Part shown: in pieces, positions 1 to 5,528 of the stretch
How positions within the stretch are numbered: position 1 is the first letter of the stretch
Layout of the letters: each line of letters begins with the position of its first letter
Assembly: GCA_002482005.1 (NCBI GenBank)
Contig: DLFD01000078.1
Location: 1-6,128, forward strand
Source: Lachnospiraceae bacterium UBA7729
Lineage (GTDB): Bacteria > Bacillota > Clostridia > Lachnospirales > Lachnospiraceae
Direction of reading: 5' to 3'
Length of the DNA stretch: 6,128 bases
Program-made: the position numbers and the translations under genes
The notes under the pieces: generated by a model
What the model was told of the DNA's origin: nothing
The model's input: only the letters and a program-made list of their open reading frames with translations
Database searches by the model: none

Positions 1-10
1 TCTGGAAATG

Positions 11-19
11 TGCTATACT
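11..19 (+). promoter_or_regulatory. Extended -10 promoter element upstream of the alarmone synthetase gene
   Basis: TGCTATACT fits an extended -10 element (TG, one base, then TATACT, 5 of 6 to TATAAT). Transcription would begin near position 26, about 33 bases before the ATG at 59. The -35 region lies at or beyond the left edge, so it cannot be judged. The flanking AT-rich sequence is consistent with a promoter. Confidence 0.5.
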
Positions 20-58
20 AAATATATTAATGTGTAAAGTTATATGGAGTAAATTCCC

Positions 59-1153
59 ATGATCAGACTCAATGATTATCTATATTCCGGGGACACGGTC
101 CTCAAGATCCTGAAGAAATATTCGGACGATCTGGGCAGGTATGCCGCGGAGAATTCGAGTGTCATCGATATGGAGCACAGCCGTTTCCTTGCCGGGATCC
201 TCTATCAGCTTGAGCACAACGATTATCTGACTTACCAGTCGAACAGGATCAAGGAATTCTATAAGTACATGGCGGAGCGGTATCCCTTTCTTGCTTTTAC
301 CCTCAGGGGTAGGATCAAGTCGGTGATCCGCTCCGAGGAAAAATTCAACGGGTATATCGTGGAATATATCTATAAGTATTATGTGAAGAACCATGCCTGC
401 CCGCCGAATGAGGAACTGCTGAAGCAGCTTATGCACTTCCGTGACTTCATTGCCTACCGGATCGTGGTCTCCCTGCCCAGGTGCCACGTAAGCCCGGGGC
501 AGGACCGGGAGGAGCAGGAGATCCGCTACCTCTACGAGATCGCGAATGCACTTCCGGGTTTTCTGGAGAGGCGGGAGTTTACTCCGGAGCCTGCCAATGT
601 GGATGGCTCCGCTGTTTTCTCAGGTGAGGAAACGGATCATGCCGGAGAAGCCGGCGCCGCAGGATCCGGACAGGCAGCCGGCCTTGAAGGCCGGAAGGCG
701 GAAACGGGAAAGTGCGGACAGACGGCAGGGCTGGCACCTTCCGTCCGGAGATATTACAGAGACTATGTGGCAACGCCGAAGGAATCCGGCTACCGGTCTC
801 TGCATATCGGTTTTTATGATAATGCCTCTTCCAGCTTCATCGAGGTCCAGCTGAGGACTCACGAGATGGATGACTTTGCGGAGATCGGAACAGCCAACCA
901 TGGAGAATACGAGAAACAGCAGAATATCTCCAGACGAAGACGTGACGCGGTCCCGAGAGGGGAGAGCAGGCTGTTTGATGAGGCATATGAGAGAGGAATC
1001 GATCTTCAGAATCTGGACCTGTCGAAGGTCGACGTCAACATGTTTACGGCTTACAGCAATGAGCTGATGAATGACGGGTGCGGACTATACCATGGCAGGC
1101 TGATCCTGCCGTTCGAACACCTGTCCAGATTCCAGAATGACCTGATCGGATAA
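59..1153 (+). CDS. RelA/SpoT-domain (p)ppGpp synthetase lacking the HD hydrolase domain
   Basis: Probable cytosolic alarmone synthetase that transfers pyrophosphate from ATP to GDP or GTP. The ATG at 59 follows GGAG (46-49) at 9 bases. The 364-residue product has a helical N-terminus (about 1-80) and then the split synthetase motifs. RIKS (85-88) and K95 are the nucleotide-binding basic residues. D129 in RDFIAYRIV fits the metal-binding Asp. PKESGYRSLH (240-249) is the G-loop region. EVQLRT (262-267) carries the catalytic Glu, and H281 follows. No HD hydrolase, TGS or ACT domain is visible, so it resembles small alarmone synthetases but is longer, with about 80 C-terminal residues I cannot assign. 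D129 and Y245 are 116 residues apart, against roughly 45 in classical Rel proteins; the excess is an Ala/Gly/Glu-rich stretch at about 176-228. Key residues are intact, so I infer activity. Databases may call such proteins pyrophosphohydrolases, which the missing HD domain contradicts. Confidence 0.85.
   Translation: MIRLNDYLYSGDTVLKILKKYSDDLGRYAAENSSVIDMEHSRFLAGILYQLEHNDYLTYQSNRIKEFYKYMAERYPFLAFTLRGRIKSVIRSEEKFNGYIVEYIYKYYVKNHACPPNEELLKQLMHFRDFIAYRIVVSLPRCHVSPGQDREEQEIRYLYEIANALPGFLERREFTPEPANVDGSAVFSGEETDHAGEAGAAGSGQAAGLEGRKAETGKCGQTAGLAPSVRRYYRDYVATPKESGYRSLHIGFYDNASSSFIEVQLRTHEMDDFAEIGTANHGEYEKQQNISRRRRDAVPRGESRLFDEAYERGIDLQNLDLSKVDVNMFTAYSNELMNDGCGLYHGRLILPFEHLSRFQNDLIG
678..694. repeat. 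17-bp palindrome in the low-complexity insert of the synthetase gene
   Basis: CCGGCCTT and AAGGCCGG are perfect 8-base complements around a single G. The palindrome lies in the GC-rich segment encoding the Ala/Gly-rich insertion between the two halves of the synthetase domain. It could fold in mRNA (with a few central bases unpaired) or mark a local duplication. No function is claimed. Confidence 0.6.
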
Positions 1154-1170
1154 GCGGAGGGACAGCAGTG

Positions 1171-1200
1171 TGCAGTGCCCAGTGCAGACCGGGGACTGCA
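1171..1200 (+). terminator. Hairpin after the synthetase gene, possible weak terminator
   Basis: TGCAGTGCCC (1171-1180) pairs with GGGGACTGCA (1191-1200) with one G/G mismatch and a 10-base loop, 17 bases past the stop codon at 1151-1153. No T-run follows, so it is not a canonical intrinsic terminator; it could be an mRNA 3' stabilising hairpin. It overlaps three tandem copies of the heptamer CAGTGNN (1166-1186). Confidence 0.35.
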
Positions 1201-1243
1201 TGGATATGAATTGAGCAGTAATTAAGCTGAAATCAGGCAATTG

Positions 1244-1272
1244 TTGATGAAAATAGCTATAAGTACTATAAT
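1244..1272 (+). promoter_or_regulatory. Sigma-A-type promoter for the bile salt hydrolase gene
   Basis: TTGATG (1244-1249) and a perfect TATAAT (1267-1272) are separated by exactly 17 bases. The predicted start is near 1279-1280, giving a leader of about 80 bases before the ATG at 1361. The promoter lies inside the in-frame upstream extension of the hydrolase reading frame, which argues against any start upstream of 1361. The hydrolase gene can therefore be expressed independently of the gene before it. Confidence 0.8.
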
Positions 1273-1285
1273 GCTGCTGAAAAGA

Positions 1286-1309
1286 ACTGGTTTATACGAG
1301 AAAACCAGT
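1286..1309 (+). promoter_or_regulatory. Perfect 8-bp inverted repeat in the hydrolase leader
   Basis: ACTGGTTT (1286-1293) and AAACCAGT (1302-1309) are exact complements around 8 bases. The element begins about 6 bases after the predicted transcription start. It may be a repressor operator or a 5'-end mRNA hairpin. No T-run follows, so it is not a terminator. No known regulator is recognised. Confidence 0.6.
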
Positions 1310-1319
1310 CAGATTGGGC

Positions 1320-1338
1320 ATACCGGACAGACCGGTAT
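1320..1338 (+). promoter_or_regulatory. Perfect 7-bp inverted repeat just before the hydrolase ribosome binding site
   Basis: ATACCGG (1320-1326) and CCGGTAT (1332-1338) are exact complements around the 5-base spacer ACAGA. The repeat ends 6 bases before the Shine-Dalgarno sequence. Its centre (1329) is 31.5 bases from the centre of the first inverted repeat (1297.5), about three helical turns. It could be a second operator or an RNA hairpin influencing ribosome loading; the sequence does not decide between these. Confidence 0.6.
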
Positions 1339-1344
1339 CCGGAA

Positions 1345-1351
1345 AGGAAGG
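1345..1351 (+). promoter_or_regulatory. Ribosome binding site that fixes the hydrolase start
   Basis: AGGAAGG lies 9 bases before the ATG at 1361. This start puts Cys at position 2, which the Ntn-hydrolase mechanism requires, so the site settles the choice against the in-frame upstream TTG at 1241. Confidence 0.85.
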
Positions 1352-1360
1352 CAGTTTCAT

Positions 1361-2335
1361 ATGTGTACAGCAGCATCTTATCATACAAAGTGCCATTATT
1401 TCGGCCGCAACCTGGATCTGGAATATTCCTATCATGAACAGGTTGCCGTCACCCCACGCAATTATCCTCTTCCCTTCAGACACCTTGGGACGATCGAAAA
1501 GCATCCGGCGATCATCGGCATGGCGTTCGTGGTGGAAGGTTTCCCGCTCTATTACGATGCGATGAATGAGAAGGGGCTCGGTATGGCAGGCCTGAACTTC
1601 CCTTACAACTGTGATTTCAGGGAACCTGCTGACGGAAAAGACAATGTCGCGTCTTTTGAGCTTATCCTGTGGGTGCTTTCAAAGTGCTCCACGGTCGATG
1701 AGGCAAGGAAACTTCTTTCCCGTGCCAATATCACGAATGATCAATTCAGCGAGAAGCTGCCTCCGAACCCGCTCCACTGGATGGTTTCGGACGGAGAGAA
1801 GTCGATCGTCGTCGAGCAGACGAAGTCAGGACTTCGGATCTATGATGATCCGGTCGGCGTTATGACCAACAATCCGACCTTTGGTATGCAGATGAACCGG
1901 CTGGCCGATTACCGGAATCTGACCGCAGACCAGGGCAGCTGCACATTTGCTCCGGGACTGGACCTTTCCGCCTACAGCCGCGGCATGGGCGGCATGGGGC
2001 TGCCGGGAGACCTTTCATCTGCGTCAAGATTCGTCAAAGTCGCATTCACAAAGATGAATTCCGTCTCGGACGATTCGGAATCCGCGAGCATCAGTCAGTT
2101 CTTCCACATTCTGGGAAGCGTGGAGCAGCAGAGGGGAGCCTGCAGACTCGGGAAAGACACCTATGAGCTCACGATCTACTCGAGCTGCTGCAATCTGGAC
2201 AAGGGAATCTACTATTACACGACCTACGAGAACAGCCAGATCAGCGCGGTCGACATGCATCGTGAGGACCTGGACGGCGATACCGTCACTGCATATGACC
2301 TGGTCAAGGGACAGCAGATCCGCTGGCAGAACTGA
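1361..2335 (+). CDS. bsh: Bile salt hydrolase (choloylglycine hydrolase, Ntn family)
   Basis: Predicted to deconjugate bile salts by cleaving the amide bond between the steroid acid and glycine or taurine. The 324 residues match the usual 316-330 of the family. After removal of the initiator Met, Cys2 becomes the N-terminal nucleophile. Other visible active-site residues, by alignment from memory with the Clostridium perfringens enzyme, are R16 and D19 (GRNLD), N79 (GLNFP), N170 (TNNPTF) and R223 (ASRF). No signal peptide is present, so it is cytosolic. The segment SRGMGGMGLPGD (206-217) is the substrate-specificity loop; SRG there has been linked to preference for glycine conjugates, whereas C. 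perfringens has GQG. The C-terminal KGIYYYTTYE closely matches the clostridial enzyme. Penicillin V acylase is the alternative in this fold, but overall similarity favours bile salt hydrolase. The gene has its own promoter, leader and terminator hairpin. It suggests a bile-exposed gut host. Confidence 0.93.
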   Translation: MCTAASYHTKCHYFGRNLDLEYSYHEQVAVTPRNYPLPFRHLGTIEKHPAIIGMAFVVEGFPLYYDAMNEKGLGMAGLNFPYNCDFREPADGKDNVASFELILWVLSKCSTVDEARKLLSRANITNDQFSEKLPPNPLHWMVSDGEKSIVVEQTKSGLRIYDDPVGVMTNNPTFGMQMNRLADYRNLTADQGSCTFAPGLDLSAYSRGMGGMGLPGDLSSASRFVKVAFTKMNSVSDDSESASISQFFHILGSVEQQRGACRLGKDTYELTIYSSCCNLDKGIYYYTTYENSQISAVDMHREDLDGDTVTAYDLVKGQQIRWQN

Positions 2336-2362
2336 AGATAAGGTCAGCAGACTGAGAAAAGC

Positions 2363-2406
2363 GGCGGGAGGTGTGAAGAGATGGATCTCTTTGCACTTCC
2401 TGCTTT
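2363..2406 (+). terminator. Long hairpin terminator of the hydrolase gene
   Basis: Bases 2363-2381 pair continuously with 2386-2404 (19 base pairs, TGGA loop), beginning 28 bases after the hydrolase stop codon. AAAA precedes the stem at 2357-2360 and a short T-run (2404-2406) ends it. Five pairs are G-U wobbles that form only in plus-strand RNA; on the minus strand they become A/C mismatches. The structure thus appears made for the hydrolase transcript rather than for the convergent gene. The short T-run makes termination efficiency uncertain. Confidence 0.6.
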
Positions 2407-2429
2407 CGTCTGCACAGAGCCTAGGAACG

Positions 2430-2464
2430 GAGCGTGTGATCAGAGCGTATGATCAGAGCGTATG
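2430..2464. repeat. 13-bp tandem repeat across the stop codon of the GTPase-nuclease gene
   Basis: GAGCGTGTGATCA (2430-2442), GAGCGTATGATCA (2443-2455) and a partial third copy (2456-2464) repeat with period 13 and one mismatch. The stop codon of the minus-strand gene (2453-2455) lies within the array, so one copy is coding and the others are downstream. The unit is not a multiple of three. Confidence 0.85.
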
Positions 2465-5368
2465 GTATTTCTCACGGATGTCTTTCCTTGCGGTATCTAC
2501 CCGCTCGCGCAGCTCTGACGCTGACATTCTTCGGGCGCCTGCGCTGAAGATGATCATCTGTACGATCCCGTCGCCGGTGGCTACCGTCACGTTGCCCTTC
2601 TTCGTCAGGGTATGGGTGAGCTCCATGATATAGGAATCAGCCGTCTCGGCCTCTTTCGTGTAGATGACGTCCACATTGCCATGATGGACGATCCGGCGCT
2701 TTCCTCCATGGACCTTGTAGGCATCAAATACGATGATCATGCGTCCCCGCTGGGTCCCCTGAAAGTCCGACAGGATCTCGACGAGCTTCCCGGCGGCCGA
2801 ATCCAGGCTGACTGAGGCAAGGCTGCGGAGCTCTTCCCAGGCGAAGATGATGTTGTAGCCGTCGACAAGGAGAAAGTCTTCCCGCTGGGCGGCAGCCTTT
2901 GCTTTGGCAGACGGCACAGGCCCCATGCTCCGCTCCAGGGAACCATCCATGCTCCGCTCCAGCGAACCATCCCTGCTCCAGATGCCGGAATAAGAGTCAT
3001 TCACATCCGCATCATTCTGCTCATTATGAAGCGGCGTTCTCCATGAGGAGCCGCGGTAGGTCCGCTCGAAGATCTGTTTCAGCACCTCTTCGCTGGCGCT
3101 GATCTCACGCTGTTTTTCCTGGAAAGTCTGTTTCTTCGCAGTCTGTTTTTCCCTCCAGTTGGAAGAGAAGGTCCGGACAGAGTCCGGATCGTCAGATGAC
3201 AGCCCGGTTCCGTCAGACTCATATCGACTATCATCGAAATTGCCGGGATATCCGGCCTCATCTCCGAAACCATCAGAGCCGGCTTTTCCCTCCGGTCTCC
3301 ATCCCGTATCGACATGCATGAACTCTCTTACCTGGTCCCAGGGAACGATGACGCCTGCCCCGTGCGAGCAGAAGACGGAGTCTGCCGGCTGCTCCAGGTC
3401 GGCTGCCGGATCGTAGCCCTTCTCCAGGATGACTTTCTCCGGCTCCCGGCATGGCTCATAGTCCTTGAGGGCATATGTGATCTGTCCGGTTCCGTGCGTA
3501 TATGCTCTCAGCTGAGCCGCGTAGTCCCCGACTTCGGCTGCAGGCACTGTTCCTGTCACGATCGCGCGTCTTCCGTCTCCGCCCGGAGTCCCCATGCTGC
3601 CGTCCATCCTCTGGATGTCAGACATGAGACGTCCGATGCAGTCCTGGGGAATCTCAGCCTCGAAGGTATAGTAAGGCTCCAGAAGAATACTTTCAGCGGA
3701 CATGAGCCCCTGACGGAGCGCACGGACGGAGGCCTGCATGAAATCCCCGCCTTCCGTGTGCTTTATATGGGCGCGGCCGCCGGTCAGGGTGATTTTCATG
3801 TCGGTGATCTCGGAGCCGGTCAGGACGCCGCGGAACTGGACGCTGCCGAGGGAGGACAGGACCAGACGCTGCCAGTTGACGGCAAGCTGGTCGGCGCTCA
3901 CATGGCTTTCGAAGGTGATCCCGCTTCCTCTTCCAGTCGGCTCCAGAAGAAGATGGACCTCGGCATAGTGACGGAGCGGCTCGTAGTGCCCGACGCCTTC
4001 CACAGGTTTTGCGATGGTCTCCCGGTAGACGATTGCCGGCGGCCCGAAAGTGATCTTCAGGCCGAAGCGGTCTTCGCACATCTGACGGATGATCTCGGTC
4101 TCGACTTCCCCCATGATCTCCGCGGAGATCTGCTTCGTCCGGCTGTCATAGCGGATGCCCAGAAGAGGCTCTTCCTCCTCAAGGAGACGGAGATCTTTCA
4201 AAGCAACGACCGGGTCAGTGTTATCCTCAAGCAGGACCGTGCTGCGGAAGATGGGAAGGATCAGCTGGCTGCCGGAATCATCCGCGGATCCGAGGCCGGC
4301 CGGAGAAGTGCCTGGCAGGGTCAGGATCCGGCCTGCCGGGACCGGGAGGGAAGGAATGCAGACGATCTGACCTGCGGATGCTTCCCTGAGGGTTTCGTAA
4401 GAGGTTCCGGAATACTGCCGGATCTGGTCGATCTTGAGCGTCTCAGAGGACTGGGCCTCCGAAAATGCAGCTCCTGGGGAGCCTTGTTTTCCGGATACGG
4501 AGATCTCCATCTTTGCCTGCATGGTCCCTCCCAGAACGCGGACCCATGCCAGCCTTGTGCCGGAGGCATCACGCGAGATCTTGAAGACCTTTGCAGAGAA
4601 GCTGTCCGGCCAGGCAGGCTCTTCCGTATAGCGGACGAGTCCTCTTTGAAGGGCATCGACCCCCTCCCCTTTCAGGGCGGAGCCGAAATAGACCGGGAAA
4701 AGTTTCCGGGCCTTAATAAGTCCGGCTATGTCTTCTTCGGTCAGATGTCTGCCTTCTTCCAGGTAGCTCTCCAGAAGAGCATCATCGCAGACCGCAAGAT
4801 TTTCCTCGGTCTCCGGGTCAAGTTCCCCCGGGAGAAGGTCGGGCATCCGGATGCAGCGGCTGCCCAGCTCTGAGGAAAGGCCGGCCATGACCGTATCCGC
4901 ATCCATGCCGGGCTGGTCCATCTTGTTGACGAAGAGGATGGTCGGGACCTTGTAGTGGCTTAGCAGTCTCCAGAGAGTGCGGACCTGGCCGGTCACGCCG
5001 TCCGGGGCGCTGATCACAAGAAGGGCATAGTCCAGGACCGAGAGAGTGCGCTCCATCTCGGGAGAGAAGTCTACATGGCCCGGAGTGTCCAGAAGGGTGA
5101 CGTCAAGGATATCGTCAGAGTCCTTCAGCGTCAAGTTCGCCTGCTTCGCGAAGATCGTGATGCCGCGGGACTTTTCCATGCTGTCGGTATCGAGATAAGT
5201 ATCTCCGTGGTCAACCCTGCCGATCTTGCGGATGCTGCCCGAAAGGTAGAGGAGGCTCTCCGACAGGGTCGTCTTGCCTGCATCCACGTGGGCAAGGATG
5301 CCCAGAACGATATGTCTGCCGGAACCTTCCGGCTTTGTCTGTACTTTGCTGTTCTTTGGTCCGCTCAT
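2453..5368 (-). CDS. TetM/EF-G-like ribosomal GTPase fused to a YacP/Rae1-type NYN endoribonuclease domain
   Basis: 971 residues from ATG at 5368. GTPase motifs: AHVDAGKTT (26-34), RGITI (68-72), DTPGH (94-98, His98 catalytic), NKMD (148-151), GSAL (229-232). EF-G domains II-V follow to about 640, with TetM-like KVFKI and LLEPYYTFEAEIP. A family-specific tail follows (SVFCSHGAG, 664-672), then a hydrophilic linker (about 690-830) with a charged helix (737-771) and a duplicated octapeptide DGSLERSM (800-815). Residues 831-971 match YacP/Rae1: VDGYN (D836, N839), FDAY (D882), ETAD (E908, D911), ATGD (D933), all acidic positions kept. The TetM loop SPVSTP that reaches the tetracycline site is replaced by HTEGG (537-541), so drug resistance should not be assumed. 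TetM alone is about 640 residues. An in-frame TTG at 5521 is disfavoured because a promoter at 5475-5483 lies inside that extension. The ribosome binding site is weak (AGGA, 5381-5384, 12 bases away). Role inferred: ribosome-directed mRNA cleavage or rescue. Confidence 0.9.
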   Translation of the reverse strand: MSGPKNSKVQTKPEGSGRHIVLGILAHVDAGKTTLSESLLYLSGSIRKIGRVDHGDTYLDTDSMEKSRGITIFAKQANLTLKDSDDILDVTLLDTPGHVDFSPEMERTLSVLDYALLVISAPDGVTGQVRTLWRLLSHYKVPTILFVNKMDQPGMDADTVMAGLSSELGSRCIRMPDLLPGELDPETEENLAVCDDALLESYLEEGRHLTEEDIAGLIKARKLFPVYFGSALKGEGVDALQRGLVRYTEEPAWPDSFSAKVFKISRDASGTRLAWVRVLGGTMQAKMEISVSGKQGSPGAAFSEAQSSETLKIDQIRQYSGTSYETLREASAGQIVCIPSLPVPAGRILTLPGTSPAGLGSADDSGSQLILPIFRSTVLLEDNTDPVVALKDLRLLEEEEPLLGIRYDSRTKQISAEIMGEVETEIIRQMCEDRFGLKITFGPPAIVYRETIAKPVEGVGHYEPLRHYAEVHLLLEPTGRGSGITFESHVSADQLAVNWQRLVLSSLGSVQFRGVLTGSEITDMKITLTGGRAHIKHTEGGDFMQASVRALRQGLMSAESILLEPYYTFEAEIPQDCIGRLMSDIQRMDGSMGTPGGDGRRAIVTGTVPAAEVGDYAAQLRAYTHGTGQITYALKDYEPCREPEKVILEKGYDPAADLEQPADSVFCSHGAGVIVPWDQVREFMHVDTGWRPEGKAGSDGFGDEAGYPGNFDDSRYESDGTGLSSDDPDSVRTFSSNWREKQTAKKQTFQEKQREISASEEVLKQIFERTYRGSSWRTPLHNEQNDADVNDSYSGIWSRDGSLERSMDGSLERSMGPVPSAKAKAAAQREDFLLVDGYNIIFAWEELRSLASVSLDSAAGKLVEILSDFQGTQRGRMIIVFDAYKVHGGKRRIVHHGNVDVIYTKEAETADSYIMELTHTLTKKGNVTVATGDGIVQMIIFSAGARRMSASELRERVDTARKDIREKYHTL
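2924..2979. repeat. 24-bp in-frame tandem repeat in the interdomain linker
   Basis: Bases 2924-2947 and 2948-2971 are identical except for one base (2939 versus 2963), which changes a Ser codon to another Ser codon on the minus strand. A partial third copy follows to 2979. Each unit encodes the octapeptide DGSLERSM in the linker before the NYN domain, so copy number can change without breaking the frame. Confidence 0.9.
3172..3188. repeat. Perfect 7-bp inverted repeat in the linker-coding region
   Basis: TCCGGAC (3172-3178) and GTCCGGA (3182-3188) are exact complements around AGA. It lies in the Asp/Ser-rich linker-coding part of the GTPase-nuclease gene. It may fold into a small mRNA hairpin. 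No function is assigned. Confidence 0.55.
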
Positions 5369-5437
5369 ATTCCGCTTCTGTCCTGATTTTTTGTATTTTC
5401 TGGTCCTCTCTGAGTTTCCGGTTCCGCGTGTCAGGCA

Positions 5438-5466
5438 AAAACACCGTCTCCGAAAGACAGTTTTTT
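5438..5466 (-). promoter_or_regulatory. Stem-loop at the very 5' end of the GTPase-nuclease mRNA
   Basis: Read on the minus strand, 5466-5455 pairs with 5449-5438: a run of A's, then CTGTCT, a 5-base loop, AGACGG, then T's, with one A/G mismatch and one G-U pair. A T-run follows directly, as in an intrinsic terminator. The hairpin starts only about 2 bases after the predicted transcription start (near 5468), so it could be a 5'-end stabilising hairpin, a promoter-proximal attenuator, or a terminator for some other transcript. The G-U pair favours folding in minus-strand RNA. Confidence 0.55.
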
Positions 5467-5474
5467 CTGCGTTG

Positions 5475-5483
5475 ATTATATCA
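5475..5483 (-). promoter_or_regulatory. Extended -10 promoter of the GTPase-nuclease gene
   Basis: The minus strand reads TGATATAAT, a full extended -10 element (TG, one base, perfect TATAAT at 5480-5475). At 16-18 base spacing no good -35 hexamer is seen, which is normal for extended -10 promoters. Predicted start is near 5468, giving a leader of about 100 bases to the ATG at 5368. Its position argues that the in-frame codons upstream are not translated. Confidence 0.7.
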
Positions 5484-5528
5484 GAAAAAACTCTTTTCAT
5501 ATGCGCAGGTGTTTTCTTCAAAAGTCTC

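Noticed and set aside
59..1153. A bifunctional Rel or a (p)ppGpp hydrolase
   Set aside because: No HD-domain motif appears in the N-terminal region, and no TGS or ACT domain follows the synthetase motifs.
1241..1360. In-frame upstream extension (TTG start, 40 residues) of the bile salt hydrolase
   Set aside because: It would bury the catalytic Cys, which must be next to the initiator Met. It also contains the promoter and hairpins, and a good ribosome binding site marks the ATG at 1361.
2430..2464. CRISPR-like repeats or an attachment site
   Set aside because: The 13-bp units are directly adjacent with no spacers, and no integrase or cas gene is present.
3314..4873. A 519-codon open frame on the plus strand, antisense to the GTPase-nuclease gene
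   Set aside because: The opposite strand carries unmistakable GTPase domain II-V sequence over the same interval. The plus-strand product shows no recognisable domain and there is no convincing ribosome binding site. Long antisense frames are common opposite GC-rich coding sequence.
2453..5368. Reading this gene as ordinary fusA (EF-G) or as a confirmed tetracycline-resistance gene
   Set aside because: The long C-terminal nuclease extension and TetM-like rather than EF-G-like sequence exclude canonical fusA. The altered decoding loop prevents a confident resistance call.
5369..5521. In-frame upstream extension (51 residues, TTG or internal ATG at 5500) of the GTPase-nuclease
   Set aside because: A perfect extended -10 element and a stem-loop lie inside it, and its sequence is unlike TetM-family N-termini. 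Homology begins shortly after the ATG at 5368. The weak ribosome binding site at 5381-5384 leaves slight doubt.
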